A stretch of 64,000 nucleotides of DNA, taken from contig JAVSML010024605.1 in assembly GCA_038503035.1 (NCBI GenBank), positions 124,001 to 188,000 of the forward strand, read 5' to 3'. This stretch comes from Crocodylus rhombifer (taxonomy: Eukaryota; Chordata; Crocodylia; Crocodylidae). The notes under the pieces are model-generated. The model searched no databases. It was not told where the DNA came from and saw only the letters and a list, made by a program, of their open reading frames with translations. The stretch's first letter is position 1. Each line of letters starts with the position of its first letter. A program made the translations under genes and the position numbers. Positions 49,700 through 62,682 of the stretch are shown here, piece after piece.

Positions 49700-50060
49700 T
49701 TAACTCTCCCCCATGCCCGTTATCCCAGGAAGGTAGAGACAAGCTGAGTTGTTTTGCTGGCTGGCCATGCAACTCCCTTGGGAGCTGTAGTGCAAAGCAT
49801 GATCAGGTGCAGGTTAGGGTGGGCCCTGCAGCTCACTGTGACCTGGCCCTGAAGGAGCTGCAGGACAAGGCAAGTAGCATGCCAGTTTGTGCTGAAGGAC
49901 AGTGTTGACTCTGACTTAGCACCTGATCATGCATTGCTCCAGAGCTGCTAGGCAAGGTAATAGCGTGCTTTGCCCTGCAACTCCTTTGGGAGCTGTAGGG
50001 CGAGGCAAGCAGCATTCTGGGGCACAGTGAGCTATGAGCCTCATTATGACCTGTCACCCT
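49700..50060. repeat. Unclassified repeat with inverted segments
   Basis: GGGAGCTGTAG occurs twice (49780 and 49990) with surrounding ACTCC.TTGGGAGCTGTAG words, and CATGATCAGGTGC (49798) is inverted as CACCTGATCATGC (49920). The block looks like a decayed DNA transposon core; no termini are recognised. Confidence 0.4.
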
Positions 50061-51559
50061 GGACCAGATGATGGTACTCTAAAAACTGCTTTTTGTAAAA
50101 AGAATAACAAATATTGAAAACGAATTCCTGAGAAATAAATGTTTCTTCTATCAAAAATAAAGAAAGAGGAAACATCCTGAGTGAAGGCAGTGCTTTGTTG
50201 GGAGATGCATAAAAATGGAGACACTCAAAGATGCATTTTCAATTGTGAAAAATAAAGGTAGAATTACCTTAATCCTAACTACTTGTTTTTTACAATAATT
50301 AGTGATTGCACCAGGCCTGCAAAATGGAGGGGGAGGACAAAAAGAAGGGGAAAATTGCATGTGTGTGACTGCATGTGTCTACCCATGCAGGTACAGAAGG
50401 TGATAGCTGCGAAGAGGACATTGGGATGTGTGTGAATGTTGCAGAGGATTGGGGAAACTAGTGATGGGTGCAGGGAACAAGTGGGATGCAGGAAGGAGAA
50501 TATTTGGAGGGGGCTGAGTGTACAGTTGTTTGGCAGGAAGTATTTAGGAGGTGTGCATGAAAGGAAATACAGAGAAAAGGAGACCAGCTTAACTAGCCAG
50601 TATATTTTGTTGCTTTGTACTTCTCTGGAACATAAAGCAGTCAGGTCATACCGGTGAATCTATCCGTAAAGGTAAAATTATATAAGACTTATGCTACATA
50701 CTCTAATATCAATAGAAATTTCACATGACCACATTCTCTTTGGCTGTCTTATTTAGGATCCATATATAACGATTATATTCACTTTTAAAAACAAGAACAT
50801 GCTTTTGAGGTTGAAAGTATATTTCAATATTGGAAGATAAAATACATTTCTGAGCAGTCATAATTATCCCCGAAACATGCATAATAAGCCTAAGAAATTC
50901 AGTTAGTATTAACTTTAAAAAATTCAAATTTATGAAAGTATGGAAATGCACAGTAGGGCACCCAGGAAACCACCACCCCACTGCAATAACATTTTGAGGA
51001 AAAAGAAAATGTAATGTGTAATTACATACATTTATTAATATGTTTACCAAGTAAATGCTTGTTTGTTACATGGCAGAGGGCAGAGTTGCTTTTTGGGTAC
51101 ATTTTTTCTTAGTCAAGAATTATCCAAAGACTAAAACGGAAGTAAACCAGAGCAATATTGTGACACTAGGAAAGAAAACACTGAAGGCTTAGTATTGGAG
51201 GAAAATTGTTATCTTTGGAACTTAAATCTTTTGATAGGATTAGGAGTTTTTTCTTGACCAAAAGCTCTAAATCCTGCCCACAGGTCCAAGTCTGCCATAT
51301 TTTTCAACATCAGATGTTGGACTTGTGCTACAAAAGCACTAGAAAAAATATAAAGCCATCAAGAAACTGTTTATTTTACACTTTTTTATAGTTCTTTCCA
51401 CAAACCACAGTTTTCCAGTTGCTATAAAGATCTAAAGAATCTTTTTTTTTTTTTTTCTTGAATGACTCCTTACCTGAAATACTGTTGTCAAGAGAATATG
51501 ATGGCTGGCATGAGCTTTGAAGGACAAGAAGCAATTCAAATAAATGATGTTAAGAGTAG

Positions 51560-51797
<238 letters not shown>

Positions 51798-52760
51798 AGC
51801 AACTCCAAGAAAAGGAGGAGAGACTGTTCTCCACTGTGTTTTGTTTACATGGACCATTTGAGACTCTAGGCTGGAGAGGAAGGAAATATTTCATTAATCT
51901 AGATCTCAGAGTCAAAATCCAGGCTGAGAAAGAACCTCTGCCCCTGAAAGCTCTTCAGCCTGTAGATAAGTAACTCTGAAATAATTCCTTTTTATACATG
52001 ACCAAAACACACTATTGTCGTATTTGCAGGACAGAGACCTCATGTGCTTTGAATCCTAACAAGAAATTGGAATCTGCTAGTAAATTTGGAGCCTGACAGG
52101 CAAAGGAATAACAGCCTTCCTAGCCTTCGCTGCTGCTGCTGGCCTTTCCCAAGGAACTGCACACTTGTCTCCAGCATGGATGAGATGGATTCCAGACATG
52201 AGTTTTCTTTCTTTTTTGAAGATGGCATGAGTAAAACAACAATAAAAAAGCAACATAATTGCACCAGCAGCACCAGGATTTGAAATCTTTTCTGTACCTG
52301 TCTGAATTTTCTAATCCCATAAATTTGCCCAGACTGGCAGCCATTTCCAGTTCCTTGTAGGCCTTTGCCTCCTATCATTTACTCCTTCATAATGAAGTCT
52401 ATAGGTCTGTGGAGCATGACTGCAGCCAGAGAGTAAGTAATAAGCCGGTATTTGCTTTTGTAGTATATGAGTAGCACGCTGGGATTAGCTTATCCCACAA
52501 AGTTTAGACAGTGAGCATGGGACGCACAGCCTCATTCAGTTTCCTTATCCAGGTGAGAGACCTTCAGGTTCCTTTGCTCAGTCAAAAAAAGTGAAACATG
52601 GAAAACCCACATATCTTTATAACAGCCCTGATTCTTCCTTTTTTGTGACAAAAAATGATCTGGTACAGTGTAGTTTGTGCTGTTGCTTTACATTTGTCTA
52701 TTGTCCCTTTATATTCATGTTTTATTAGTTAGGAACAATTCACAAGTCCTGCTTTGAAAT

Positions 52761-54350
52761 TATCATAGTTCATAGTTGGTAGGGTCAGAAGGGACATGAT
52801 CAGATCATCAAGTCTGACCCCCTGCCATGGCAGGAATGAATACTGGGGTTAAACGACCCCGGCAAGATGTTCATCCAGCCTCCTCTTAAAGACCCTCAGG
52901 GTAGGAGCCAGCACCACTCCTCCTGGAAGTTGGTTCCAGATCCTAGCTGCCCTGACAGTGAAGTAGCACCTCCTGATATCTAGCCTAAATCTACCCTTTG
53001 CCAGCTTGTGACCATTATTTCTAGTCACTCCTGGTAGTGCTCAGGGGAACAGGGACTCCCCCAATGCCTGCTGGTCCCCTCTGACTAGTTTGTAAATGGC
53101 TACTAGTTCCCCGCTCAGCCTTCTCTTGTGGAGGTTGAACAGGTTCAGGTCCTTTAGCTTCTCCTCGTAGGGCCTGCCCTGCTGCCCTCTGATCATATGA
53201 GTGGCCCTCCTCTGGACCCTCTCCATGTTGTTCACATCCCTTTTGAAGTGCGGCACCCAGAACCGGATGCTTTACTCCCAACTGTGGCCTGACGAGTGTC
53301 ACATAGAGGGGGACGATCACCTCCTTGGACTTGCTTGAGATGCATCTGTGGATGCATGACAGGGTATGGTTGGCCTTCCTGACTGTGTCCCCACACTGTC
53401 GGCCCATGTTCATTTTAGCATCAATAATAACTCCAAGATCCTTTTCTGCCTCTGCACTGAGGAGAAGGGAGTTCCTCAGCCTGTAGGTATGGTGCTGGTT
53501 CTTCCTCCCCAGGTGCAGTACCTTGCACTTGTTGGTGTTGAATCCCATCCTGTTCTTATCTGCCCACCCCTATAACCTGTCTAGGTCTAATTGCAGTCTA
53601 TTCCTCCCTTCCAGTGTGCCCACTTCCCCCCACATTTTAGTGTTGTCTGCAAATTTGAACAGGGTACTTTTTACACCCTTGTCCAAGGCACTCGTGAAAA
53701 TGTTGAACAGTACAGCCCCGAGGACCAAGCCCTGGGGGACCCCACTGCTCACATCCCTCCAGGTCAAATAGGACCGGTCCACCACCACTGTCTGGGTGCG
53801 GCCCTCCAGCCAGTTAGTGACCCAGTTAACTGCATAGGCGTCGACGCCACAGTTCCCTAGCTTTTTACTGAGAATGGGGTGAGAAACAGTGTTGAAAGCC
53901 GCCTTAAAGTCCAGAAAGACTACGTCCACTGCTACATCTGTGCCTAAGGATTTGGTGATCTGGTAATAGAAGGCAGCCAGGTTGGTCTGACAGGACCTAC
54001 CTCTAATGAACCCATGTTGGTTGCCCCTAAGCATAAACTCCCCTTCTGGCCCCTCATGGACATGTGCCAGGATAATTCTCTCAAAAAGCTTTCCCAGGAT
54101 CGAGGTAAGCCTAACTGGCCTGTAGTTTCCTGGGTCCTCCTTTCTCCCTTTTTTGAAAATGGGAACGACATTGGCCCTTTTCCAGTTCTCTAGCACCACG
54201 CCAAAGCACCGTGAGTGCTTGTAAAGCCGTGCCAGGGGTCCCACAATGACCTCTGCTAATTCCCTCAGCACTCTGGGGTGGAGATCATCAGGACCAGCTG
54301 ATTTAAATATGTCCAGTGCCTCCAGAAGTTCCCTGACTAGATCCTCACTA
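52761..54350 (-). mobile_element. CR1 LINE, RT to 3' end, relatively young, antisense
   Basis: The minus strand reads MLRELAEVIVGPLARLYKHS (54270), WKRANVVPIFKKGRKEDPGN, FLDFKAAFNTVSHPILSKKL, SGVPQGLVLGAVLFNIF, FKFADNTKMWG (53640) and, in another frame, MGFNTNKCKVLHLGRKNQHH with the thumb to about 53050. The 3' UTR ends ACCAACTATGAACTATGATA at 52761. It is 5' truncated at the same domain region as the copy at 39303-41060, with few frameshifts. Confidence 0.92.
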
Positions 54351-54839
54351 AAGTCTGAAGTCTTGCTGTGTTTGATAGAGGTGTGTGGCAGGAGACAAAT
54401 CAGAATGTTCAGAATCTAGAATCTAGGTAATGGAAATAAATTTCATCTGAGTCATGAGCTGCCTCAGTGCAAAGCCAATGCACGATCCTTTACGGAAACA
54501 GCATAAAATCCCTTGCACACCAATGGAAGAAGAGACTTGAGAAACTGGAGGTCTTTTCTCCTATTAGTGTGTAAAATTTTACGCACATTGCACAACTGTC
54601 AGGAAGGCTGTTCCTGCATGCTCTTTCCTTCGGCATTGCTTTCTGGAGCAGTGTTTTGAATTTAAACACACTCTTCACAAGCAGGTTATCATTTCCATTG
54701 CACCTGCCTCAGCATCCTTAGATCTAAAAGGATTTTGCTCTTCTCTTTTTAACTTTGTTTCTCCACAACTCCCACATTCTTTCCTTTTAGCTGAGTTAGG
54801 AGTTGGAGGTTGATCACCTTGAGGTGTTTCCTCAAGGGG

Positions 54840-55515
54840 TTCTAGGATTTTCTAAATGGGAGTGAGATGTGGCTGGAGCTACCAGGCTGGCAGGGGACAC
54901 CAAGGAGCTGGGGAGGAAGAAGTTGTGATGGTGGGGGGAATCTGCTTTCTGTTCCTGCCCACAGCAGCTGGGCAACATGCACGTTCCTCCTTCCAGTGCC
55001 TGCTCCCTGCATCTCAACATTTTCCCCATCTGGCCAGCAAACAGATGCTGGAAAGAGGAACTTGTGTGATGCCACTGCTGTCCCTGACCAAGCCCAGAAC
55101 TCTGTGCAGCTGATTCCTGCAGCCCATGGCTAGAGCAGGAGTGGAGCAGTTCTTGGATTCTGCCTATGCCTGCATCAGCCAGAGACAGCAGCAGCAGGAA
55201 GCAGGTTCTTCCTTCCAACACATGTTCCTAGCCAGTGAGGAACATGGGGATGGAGAGCAGCAAGAAGCAAGTTCAGGATGAGTAAACCTGTCTGCTGCCA
55301 CTGCTGTCCCCAGCTAAGCCTGGCCTCCCTTGCAGCCTGAAGCTGGAGTGGGTTAGGAAAAGATCTGGGACTCCACTCACACCCCAGTCAGGCAGAAGGT
55401 AGGTCCCCTACCAGTCCAGGGGCTTCAACAGCAGTGGGGTTGTCAGGCTTGGCTGGGGACAGTGGTGGCAAATAAGAGGGTGTGACCACACCATGGCATA
55501 CCCCATGGGTCCGCC
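54840..55515. repeat. Unclassified GC-rich repeat
   Basis: Composition shifts abruptly from AT-rich UTR-like sequence to GC-rich sequence with recurring GGAACTTGTG, CTGCCACTGCTGTCCC and AGCAGGAAGCAGGTT words, ending GGGTCCGCCCCAGG. It looks like a non-autonomous DNA transposon interior, but I could not pair its ends. Confidence 0.35.
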
Positions 55516-57798
55516 CCAGGTGTTTCTTCATGTCAGTGCTTACTGGTACAATGTATCTGCCATATTTACAACAGATTTGCTGTAGCTCTGTCAGCTCATA
55601 GCAGGGAGAGTGTTATTACTAAATAAACAACTGTGAAAGCAAATTTTCATCAGATTCCTATGCTGTTCATCAACATGTTTGTTTTTTTCCCTTTTCAGGT
55701 TCTTGTGCCTGTATTTGTTCCAGCGTAGAGAATGTTTGCTGGTTCTGACTGAGTTGCAAGACTTGAGAACGAATGTTTCATTATAAGGATGTTGCCTCAA
55801 CAGAACTCCAGGAGGGAAGGGACAGAAAAACATGCAGCTCTGCATCAGACTTCCTGCCCCCGCCCCTTGCTATGTAGAGCAGTGGCTTGCAGATGTTTTG
55901 TGTCCCACTGTGCAGTGCTTCATCTTGATCTGAGTATTCTGGCTCCAGTCTGTTTCATTTTGCCCATCTAAAATAGCTTTTATTTTTTCCATTTTTAGGC
56001 CCCAATTAAAAAAAAACAAACCCTTACATTTTGTGGCCTTACTGCACAAAACAAGATAAATGCATGGAGGAAGAGATTGACAAATTGCAATTTCTAGGGC
56101 TTTATTTTTTTTAGAGGTTTTGAACATCTACAAATTCTGTTGACTTAACTGGAGTTGTAATTCTATTCTTATTCTTAGGTGTATAAATGAACTTAAGCAC
56201 CTAAGTATGAGCCTATTCCACCCTGGCTTGAGTCCCTGGAAAACTCAAAAAATACAAAAGTGGGACCCATCACTGTAAAGCAGAGGTTTCCCTACCTACA
56301 GAGACATGCCCTGTCAATCTCTGGGACATGTCTCTATAAGTGGGGAGCATGTTAGTGATTGTCCCACAAAATCAGTGGGTGGGACAACAGGTGATGCATT
56401 TAGTCTAATGAAGCTGATCAGCTGAGTTCTGTTTTTAGCTTTGGTCTTAAGGGTCAAATGACAGTATGTTACAAATGTAGATGCATTAATGGATTTTCAG
56501 GACTTGAACAGCTTGGAGAGAACTGCACTTAGGACCCTAAGCCCACTTAGCTGCGCAGTAGGTGGAATAGGATCTGATCCCCACTGTTCAGCATATCTGA
56601 AAGTCAGCTACTTGTTTTTGCCTTGCTAATTCAAAAAAGCCACAATGACATTCCAGCAGCTCACACCACTGCACAATCAGCCATTGAAGCTGAACACTGT
56701 AAAAATTGTATACAAGATTATGGCTATCCTGGAGATGCAGAGAACAACACTGAGATTGGGAAAAACTGGGGATCATAATGTGGTTTCCATACCATTCAGG
56801 TGTTTGAAGTTACTGTAGGCTTCCCTTCTTCCAACCTTAATGTTGATGCACCTCATAAATCTCTGCATACAGCCTCTGTTACCTCCAATTCACTAATGCA
56901 CCCTCTCACCCAGTAATTTCCAAACTTGAGCACTGAGGTATACATTTCTGGGAAATGAAAAGCAGTTGCCCTTTCCCTGTGATGCTGCCATATAATGTTA
57001 CCCTCTTCACTTTTCATAGTACCCCTGGGTTGTCTTATCTTCTGCCATTTTGGAAAATTCTGTCATTAACCTTCATAATACACTTCTTCCTTTTTCTTTT
57101 ATGCTTTGAGATGAGAAATAGTTAATAATATTGACAGCATCTAAAGAACAAGCATTTTAATCTGAGTTAGCACCCACTGGAATAAATGGGGCAGTTTATA
57201 TCTCAGGGCTATCATTTCACACTTCTGCAAACTCAGGCAAACAGCTACATTAGTTACACATTCTCTATGGTTTTAAGACTTTAAAAAAAATCCTAAATAG
57301 AGCAACTAAAGATTTTTTGTTTAAAAAAGAAATCTGATCCTCTGTATGACAGTTGAAAGGTCTGTTCACAGTCATTCGATTTCCCTTCCTTCCCTCTCTT
57401 GCCACAATCTGGGAAGTGCTACCCTATCTTGCAGTGGTGTCCCAGCCATCATGGAGAAAGAAAATTCGTGCTCTGATACATTTTAATGTATGTTCCATTG
57501 TATCAGGGATGGTGAACATTGGCCAACTGCTCTACAATTGTCCAAAAAGGTTGGGAACCATCAAATAAGAGAGAACATTGCTTGTTTCAGTTAAGCAGCT
57601 GCCCTTATAATCTCTGTCACTTCTGGTGGAAGTTGGACTGTCATTTTGCCTCTATTTTCACTCTTCCTAAAATTCAAATATTATTTTCCTCTAAAATAAC
57701 AAAGGGGCAGGAGTCAATCATCTGACTACTTTAGAACCTTCTGGCTGCCTCCAACCTGGTATCCTGCATATGTACTTTTTACAGAATGAAAGTAATAT

Positions 57799-57806
57799 TG
57801 TATATA
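57799..57806 (+). promoter_or_regulatory. MAN1A2: Possible Pumilio site
   Basis: TGTATATA matches the Pumilio consensus TGTANATA and lies nine bases before the poly(A) hexamer, a position typical of functional 3' UTR sites. Prediction from the motif only. Confidence 0.4.
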
Positions 57807-57814
57807 AAAAGATC

Positions 57815-57820
57815 AATAAA
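57815..57820 (+). promoter_or_regulatory. MAN1A2: Probable distal poly(A) signal of MAN1A2
   Basis: AATAAA followed after about 25 bases by the GT-rich stretch TGTTGTGTCC (57847-57856). The spacing suits cleavage near 57835-57842. Beyond this the sequence soon turns into minisatellite, with nothing gene-like in 57857-58060. Confidence 0.6.
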
Positions 57821-58059
57821 GAATGTCTTTAAGTGAAAAAGGCATCTGTTGTGTCCTTATTTTTCAATCATAACAGCAAGCAGAAGCAGTGGGTTGTAGT
57901 ATTCCACTCACCTCTAGGATGATTAAGAACTTCCTCTCTGGTTTTAAGCATGCTTCAAAATCTGACATTTTCTAGCCTGGATTTGCATGTCTTCTGGCAA
58001 TCATCCATAGAAACATAGACAAGTGGCCAAGTCAGGCCACCCAAGGTGCTGGGGGCAAA

Positions 58060-59830
58060 GGGGTAAGGCGGGGGAGAGGGGCTGGTCTTTTGGATTGAGC
58101 CATCCAGGGGGTCATGCAGAGATGGGCCAACTCAGCCTGAATACTGGCCTGTTGGCTTTAATTGGCCTGCTTAAATCCCTGGTGGTCAGGCTGGTCTGAT
58201 TCTACCCAGTTAATTCCTTGATGGCCAGGTTCATCTGACTAGGCAATATTAAACTAATGGTGACTGGGCTAGCCTGATTTGGCCCATCTGACTTGTCTTG
58301 ATGGTGGCCTTGATGGCCACATTGGCCTGACTCAAACCAATTAATCCTTTGGTGGGCAGGCTGGCTCAACTTGCTCCAATTAAACCCCCTTAGTGGCCAA
58401 GCAGGCATACTCCCCCTGATAAATTAACCCCTCAGGCCTGAGTAATCCATTGATGGTCAGGCTGGCATAACTTGGTGCAGTTAATCCTTTGGAGGTCATG
58501 CTGACCCGACAGACAACTAACTCCTTGCTAGCAAGGTGGGCCCAACTCTGCCTCCTCCTTGGTGCTAGGCCAGCCCAACTTTGCCCAATTAACCCCATCT
58601 TACCTGCATAGGCCAGATGTGGTCCAATTGGCCTCTTGGCAGCCAGGTAAATTGGACTTAGCTAGCATGATTAACCCCTTTGTGGCTATGTCTCCCCCAA
58701 CTCAGCCTACTTAGCTGTGAGGTGTCTGGACCAGCCCTACTTGGCTTGATCAATTACTTTGACTGAGCCTGTGGTAGGTTAGGGCATTATGTTTTGTATT
58801 GTGTCAGGCTTAACTAGTTTTGCTGACCCCTTTGTGGCCAGAATGACTAGACTTGGCCTGTTTATTCCCTTGGTAACTGGGCTGACCCAACTCAGCCCAT
58901 TGAATGCCTTGGTAGCTGAGCTGGGCCAGATCAGCTTGACTCACACTTTGGTAGGTGGGCCAGCCCCGTGTAGGTAGATTAATTATTTGCTAGCCAGGCC
59001 AGCCTGACTCAGTCTTGTTAACCCCTTGCTTGGTGGCTAAGCTGGCCTGAGCAACTCAATTCTGATTAACCTTGTGGTGGTTGAGCCAGTTTGACCTGGT
59101 GGCTAGGCCCAGCCAGTCTAAAGTAGCCCATTTAACCATTTGGTGGCCAGGGTAGCCTGACTTGGCCTAATTAACCCCTTCCTGGCTGGGCTGGCCTGGC
59201 CTGGCCTGAGACGAACTTGCATGTTGGTGGCAGGGCTGGCCTGACTAGGCTTGATTAACTCCTTGGGGATTGGGTCATCTTGGCTAGACCCAATTAACTA
59301 TCGCTCTACTGAACAACCCAATGTAGCCAGATTAAGACATTGCTGTGCAGGCTGATCTAATTTGCACTGATCAACACTGAGTGGCTAGATTTTGTCCGAT
59401 TATCTCAATAGAAATTGGGCTGACCTGACTTGGCCCAATGAACCCCTTGGTGGCTAGGATGACCTAACTCAGCTGATTCAAACCTTGGTGACTGAGCAGG
59501 CTTGATTCAGCCTGCTTAGTCCGAGGTGGCGGGGCTGGATTGACAGGGCCAGTTTAATCCTTTGGTGACTGGGACAACCCGTCTCAGCTCATATAACCCA
59601 CTGGGGTTTGGCTTTGTTTGACTTGACTTGATTAACCCTTGTTGGCCACACCAGTTCAACTCAAACCAATTAACACCATGGTGGCCAGGCTCCCTTGACT
59701 CAGCTCAATTAACTTCTTGCTAGCCAGGTTGGCCTAACTCACCCTGATTATCCCTTGCTGGCCATGCAGGCCTGACTTGACCCAATGAATGCCTTGGTGT
59801 GAATGAAGGTAGGTTTACCCAGATTTCCTA
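58060..59830. repeat. Degenerate minisatellite, unit about 39 bp
   Basis: Roughly 45 diverged head-to-tail copies of a unit built as TTGGTGGCCAGGCTGGCC, TGACTTGGCCC, AATTAACCCC. A clear copy is 59140-59178 (39 bp); units vary by a few bases. All copies have the same orientation. The words AATTAACC and GGCTGGCCTGA recur throughout. Because 39 is a multiple of three, short open frames recur on both strands without meaning. Confidence 0.85.
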
Positions 59831-59869
59831 ACTGGAAGAGGCTGGACTATGATGGACCAACTTGGCCCT

Positions 59870-62230
59870 ATTAAACCAAGGTGGTCATGCCCTCTGAACT
59901 CAACCCCATTTGACCTTCGACTCAGCCACCCAGAGATCAAGTGGGCCAAATTGCCAACTCAGGAAGGTGGGGTTCAATTAAAGCAACGTAACCCCAAAAG
60001 GGCAAATAGGGCATAATCAGCCACCCAGGGCTCAGTCCAGTTGACTGCCAAACTAGTCAACTGGGCTTACATGGCCACTCTGGGGTCAGTTGGGCTGATG
60101 TGGCCTCCCAGAGGTCAGTTCTGTTGCCTCAACAAAAAAAGGCAAATTGGGCAGACATGGGTACTCAGGGTCAATGAGGGCAAGCCAATGTGGTTATCCC
60201 ATAGTCCAGGGGTGGACAATTATTTTGGCTGGAGGACCACTTAATGAGTTTTGGTGAGCATGCATAAAATCCTTCAAAAGATATTTTAACAAACTATAGA
60301 TAAAAAAATTGCTATATTAAAAAATCAAACATTACTATAACGTATTTTAATTGTATTTAAAAATAATTTTGTCCTGATTTGTTTTTAATGGTATATATAG
60401 AGATGATTGCATAATAGCTCAGAATAAAGTCTTACTTTTGTATATTGTGCATGGAGGTGGGGGGTTGCTGTGTTCTAGGTCCTGGCAGCTGGCTGGGGCA
60501 GGGAGAGAGTAGAGGCAGGGGGCACATGCAGCAGAAGTCAGCTGGCTGGTGCAGATGTACTCCACCCTTCCTCCCCCACCTACACATGCACCCGCCCCAC
60601 ACCTGCCAGACAGCACTACCCCAGCCAGCATGCACAGCTTCCTGGCAGGACTGCTGCCACAGCCACCTGGGTCCTGCTTGGCTCCCCCAAGCTCCAGTGG
60701 TTCCTTCTCCTCCTCCTCCTTCTCCTCTTCCTGCCCCTGCTGTGCCACTCTGGGCAGCAGGTAATGTGGAGAAGCAGTGGGGATGTGTGCCAGCTAGCAG
60801 GTGCCCATCCAGGCAGGGAGGAAGCTACAGGCAAGTGGCTTCTGCCCTAGCACACAGGGCTCCAGCTCTGGCTGCCTTCCACTCAGTCTACTTGCCCAGT
60901 GCAATGAGTAGGCACCTGCAGGCAGCCAAGTGGGTGGAAGGCAAGTGGGAGGAGGAGTTGGAGCCCCATGTGCTGGGTAAGGACCTCCTGGCTTCAGCTT
61001 CCTCCACACCTGGCTGGGTGTCTGTGGCCCGGCTCACATCTCCAAGGCTTCCCCACACTTTCTGCTGTCCAGAGCAGTGCAGCAGAGGGAGGAGGAGGAG
61101 GAGTACCTTATGGAGAAAAGGGGAGCCAAGCAGTACTAGGGAAGTTGCAGGCAGGGGTGGTGCTGTCTGGTGGGTGTGAAGCGGGTGCAGGTGGAAATGT
61201 GGCACTGGCTGCCCAAGGCAGGAGTGGAAGGGGCTCAACCCCATGCAGAGTGCTGCAGGGGCAGCTGCAGACCAGATACAGTCAATTGGCAGGTGCAAGC
61301 CCATGGGCTGGATCCAATCAGTTGGTGGGACAGATCCAGCCTGTGGGTCATATTTTGTCCATCCCTGCCATAGTCGATTGAAACAACTTGTCCATCCTGG
61401 GGCAAATCAGGCCAATGTGGGCACACTAGGGTATATCAAATGCCCTGGGGTAGACGCTGAGAGTCAATCAGGCTAATGGGGCTACTTCAGGGTCACTCAG
61501 GCAGACATCACCATCCTGAGATCAGTCATGACAACTCAGTCAACCCAGAGTCAGTCTCAGCAACTTCAACCACAAAAGGATTAATCTGTTTGACATATCT
61601 ACCTCAGGGTCAATCATGATAATAGGTGCAGCACAGAGGTAATCATGCAGATTCAACAACAAAAATAAATCAGACCAATGTGACCACCCCAGGATCATTT
61701 GGTCCAACTAGGCCACCCCACAGTCTATCAGGTAGGCTAGACCACCTGGGGTCATTTGGAATGAATCTTACTGTCTGGGGTCAATAAGGCCAACCTGACC
61801 ACCCTGGGATAATTCAGGCTGGTTTGACAACCCTGGGGACAACCAGTCCCACTTAATAACCCTGAGGTCAACCTAATGGACTCAACCACCATGGAAACAT
61901 TCAGGCATGCTCATCCATCCAAGGGCCATGAGGTTTGACGCAACCACCAAGGCATCAATGGTACTGACTCAATCTCTCCAGCATCATTCAGGCCAACTTG
62001 ACTTGCTGGGGGATATTTGAACCAACTCAATCAAGCTGAGGTTATTTTAGCTTTGTCAGTCACACCAGGTCCAGTTGGGTTGACTTGAGCACCCTGAGAG
62101 TCAGCCCCCATGGTGTCATACAAGCTGACTAGACCACCCTGGGGCTTATTGGGCAGACATGACCATACCAGGGTAATTTGACTAAACTCAGGGGATGTTG
62201 GGGTCAGGCTCAACCACCCCAGGGACATTG
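59870..62230. repeat. Degenerate minisatellite, unit about 29 bp
   Basis: A second array begins where the first ends. The unit is approximately GGTCAATCAGGCCAATGTGG then CCACCCTGG, recurring as CCACCCTGGGGTCA, ACCACCCCAGG and similar. It is more diverged than the first array. The hAT at 60207-61367 sits inside it and both flanks continue the same repeat. Period is an eye estimate (28-30 bp). Confidence 0.75.
60207..61367. mobile_element. Non-autonomous hAT element with perfect 8-bp TSD
   Basis: Left terminus CAGGGGTGGACAATTATTTT, complemented right terminus CAGGGATGGACAAAATATGA. CCATAGTC lies exactly on both sides (60199-60206 and 61368-61375). The left 220 bases are AT-rich, the rest GC-rich with CT-rich stretches (60705-60735). 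Long open frames (for example a proline/serine-rich one from 60445) have no transposase features and are compositional. Confidence 0.9.
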
Positions 62231-62237
62231 GGGCTGA

Positions 62238-62682
62238 TTTCATAGATTGTAAGGGACTGGATGGGACCTCACAAGATCATTGGGTCCAGCCTGTCTGCAC
62301 TAGGCAGGAAAGACAAGTGGCATCAGGTGACCCCAGGAATGTGACCGTCCAGTCTCCTCTTGAAGATTTCCAGGGTAGGTGATTGTACCACATTTGGAGG
62401 GAGTTTATTTCACAGTCTGAACAGCCTAACTGTGAATATGTTTTACCTAGTGTTAAGCCTGAAATGGTCTTCTAGGAGTTTGTGGCCATTACTCCTTATT
62501 TTCCCCATGGGTGCCCTGGTGAACAGTTGTTCACCGAGCCCTTGGTGTATTCCCCTGATGCAGTGGTAAGCTGCTACCAAGTCTTCTCTCAGCCTTCTCT
62601 TTTTTACGCTAAAGAGGCCCAAGTCCGTCAGCCTTTCTTCATATGGCTTGCCTTGCAAGTCTCTGATGACCTGGTGAGGGGG
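62238..62682 (-). mobile_element. CR1 LINE 3' end, older subfamily, antisense
   Basis: The minus strand gives GKPYEERLTDLGLFSVKKRR and LREDLVAAYHCIRGIHQGLG (62520-62660), the RT thumb, followed by a 3' UTR ending at CCTTACAATCTATGAAA near 62238. It is 5' truncated at the junction with the next, oppositely oriented CR1. Confidence 0.85.

Noticed and set aside
52040..52378. 112-codon minus-strand frame with a hydrophobic stretch
   Set aside because: Lies in the inferred MAN1A2 3' UTR, matches no family I know, and overlaps another frame; length is within chance expectation.
60445..61179. 244-codon open frame on the + strand
   Set aside because: It lies wholly inside a hAT with a perfect duplication, is low in complexity (Pro, Ser, Gly, Cys), overlaps open frames on the other strand and shows no domain.
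58060..62230. CRISPR array
   Set aside because: Units are contiguous and diverged with no constant repeat/unique spacer pattern, and the DNA is vertebrate.
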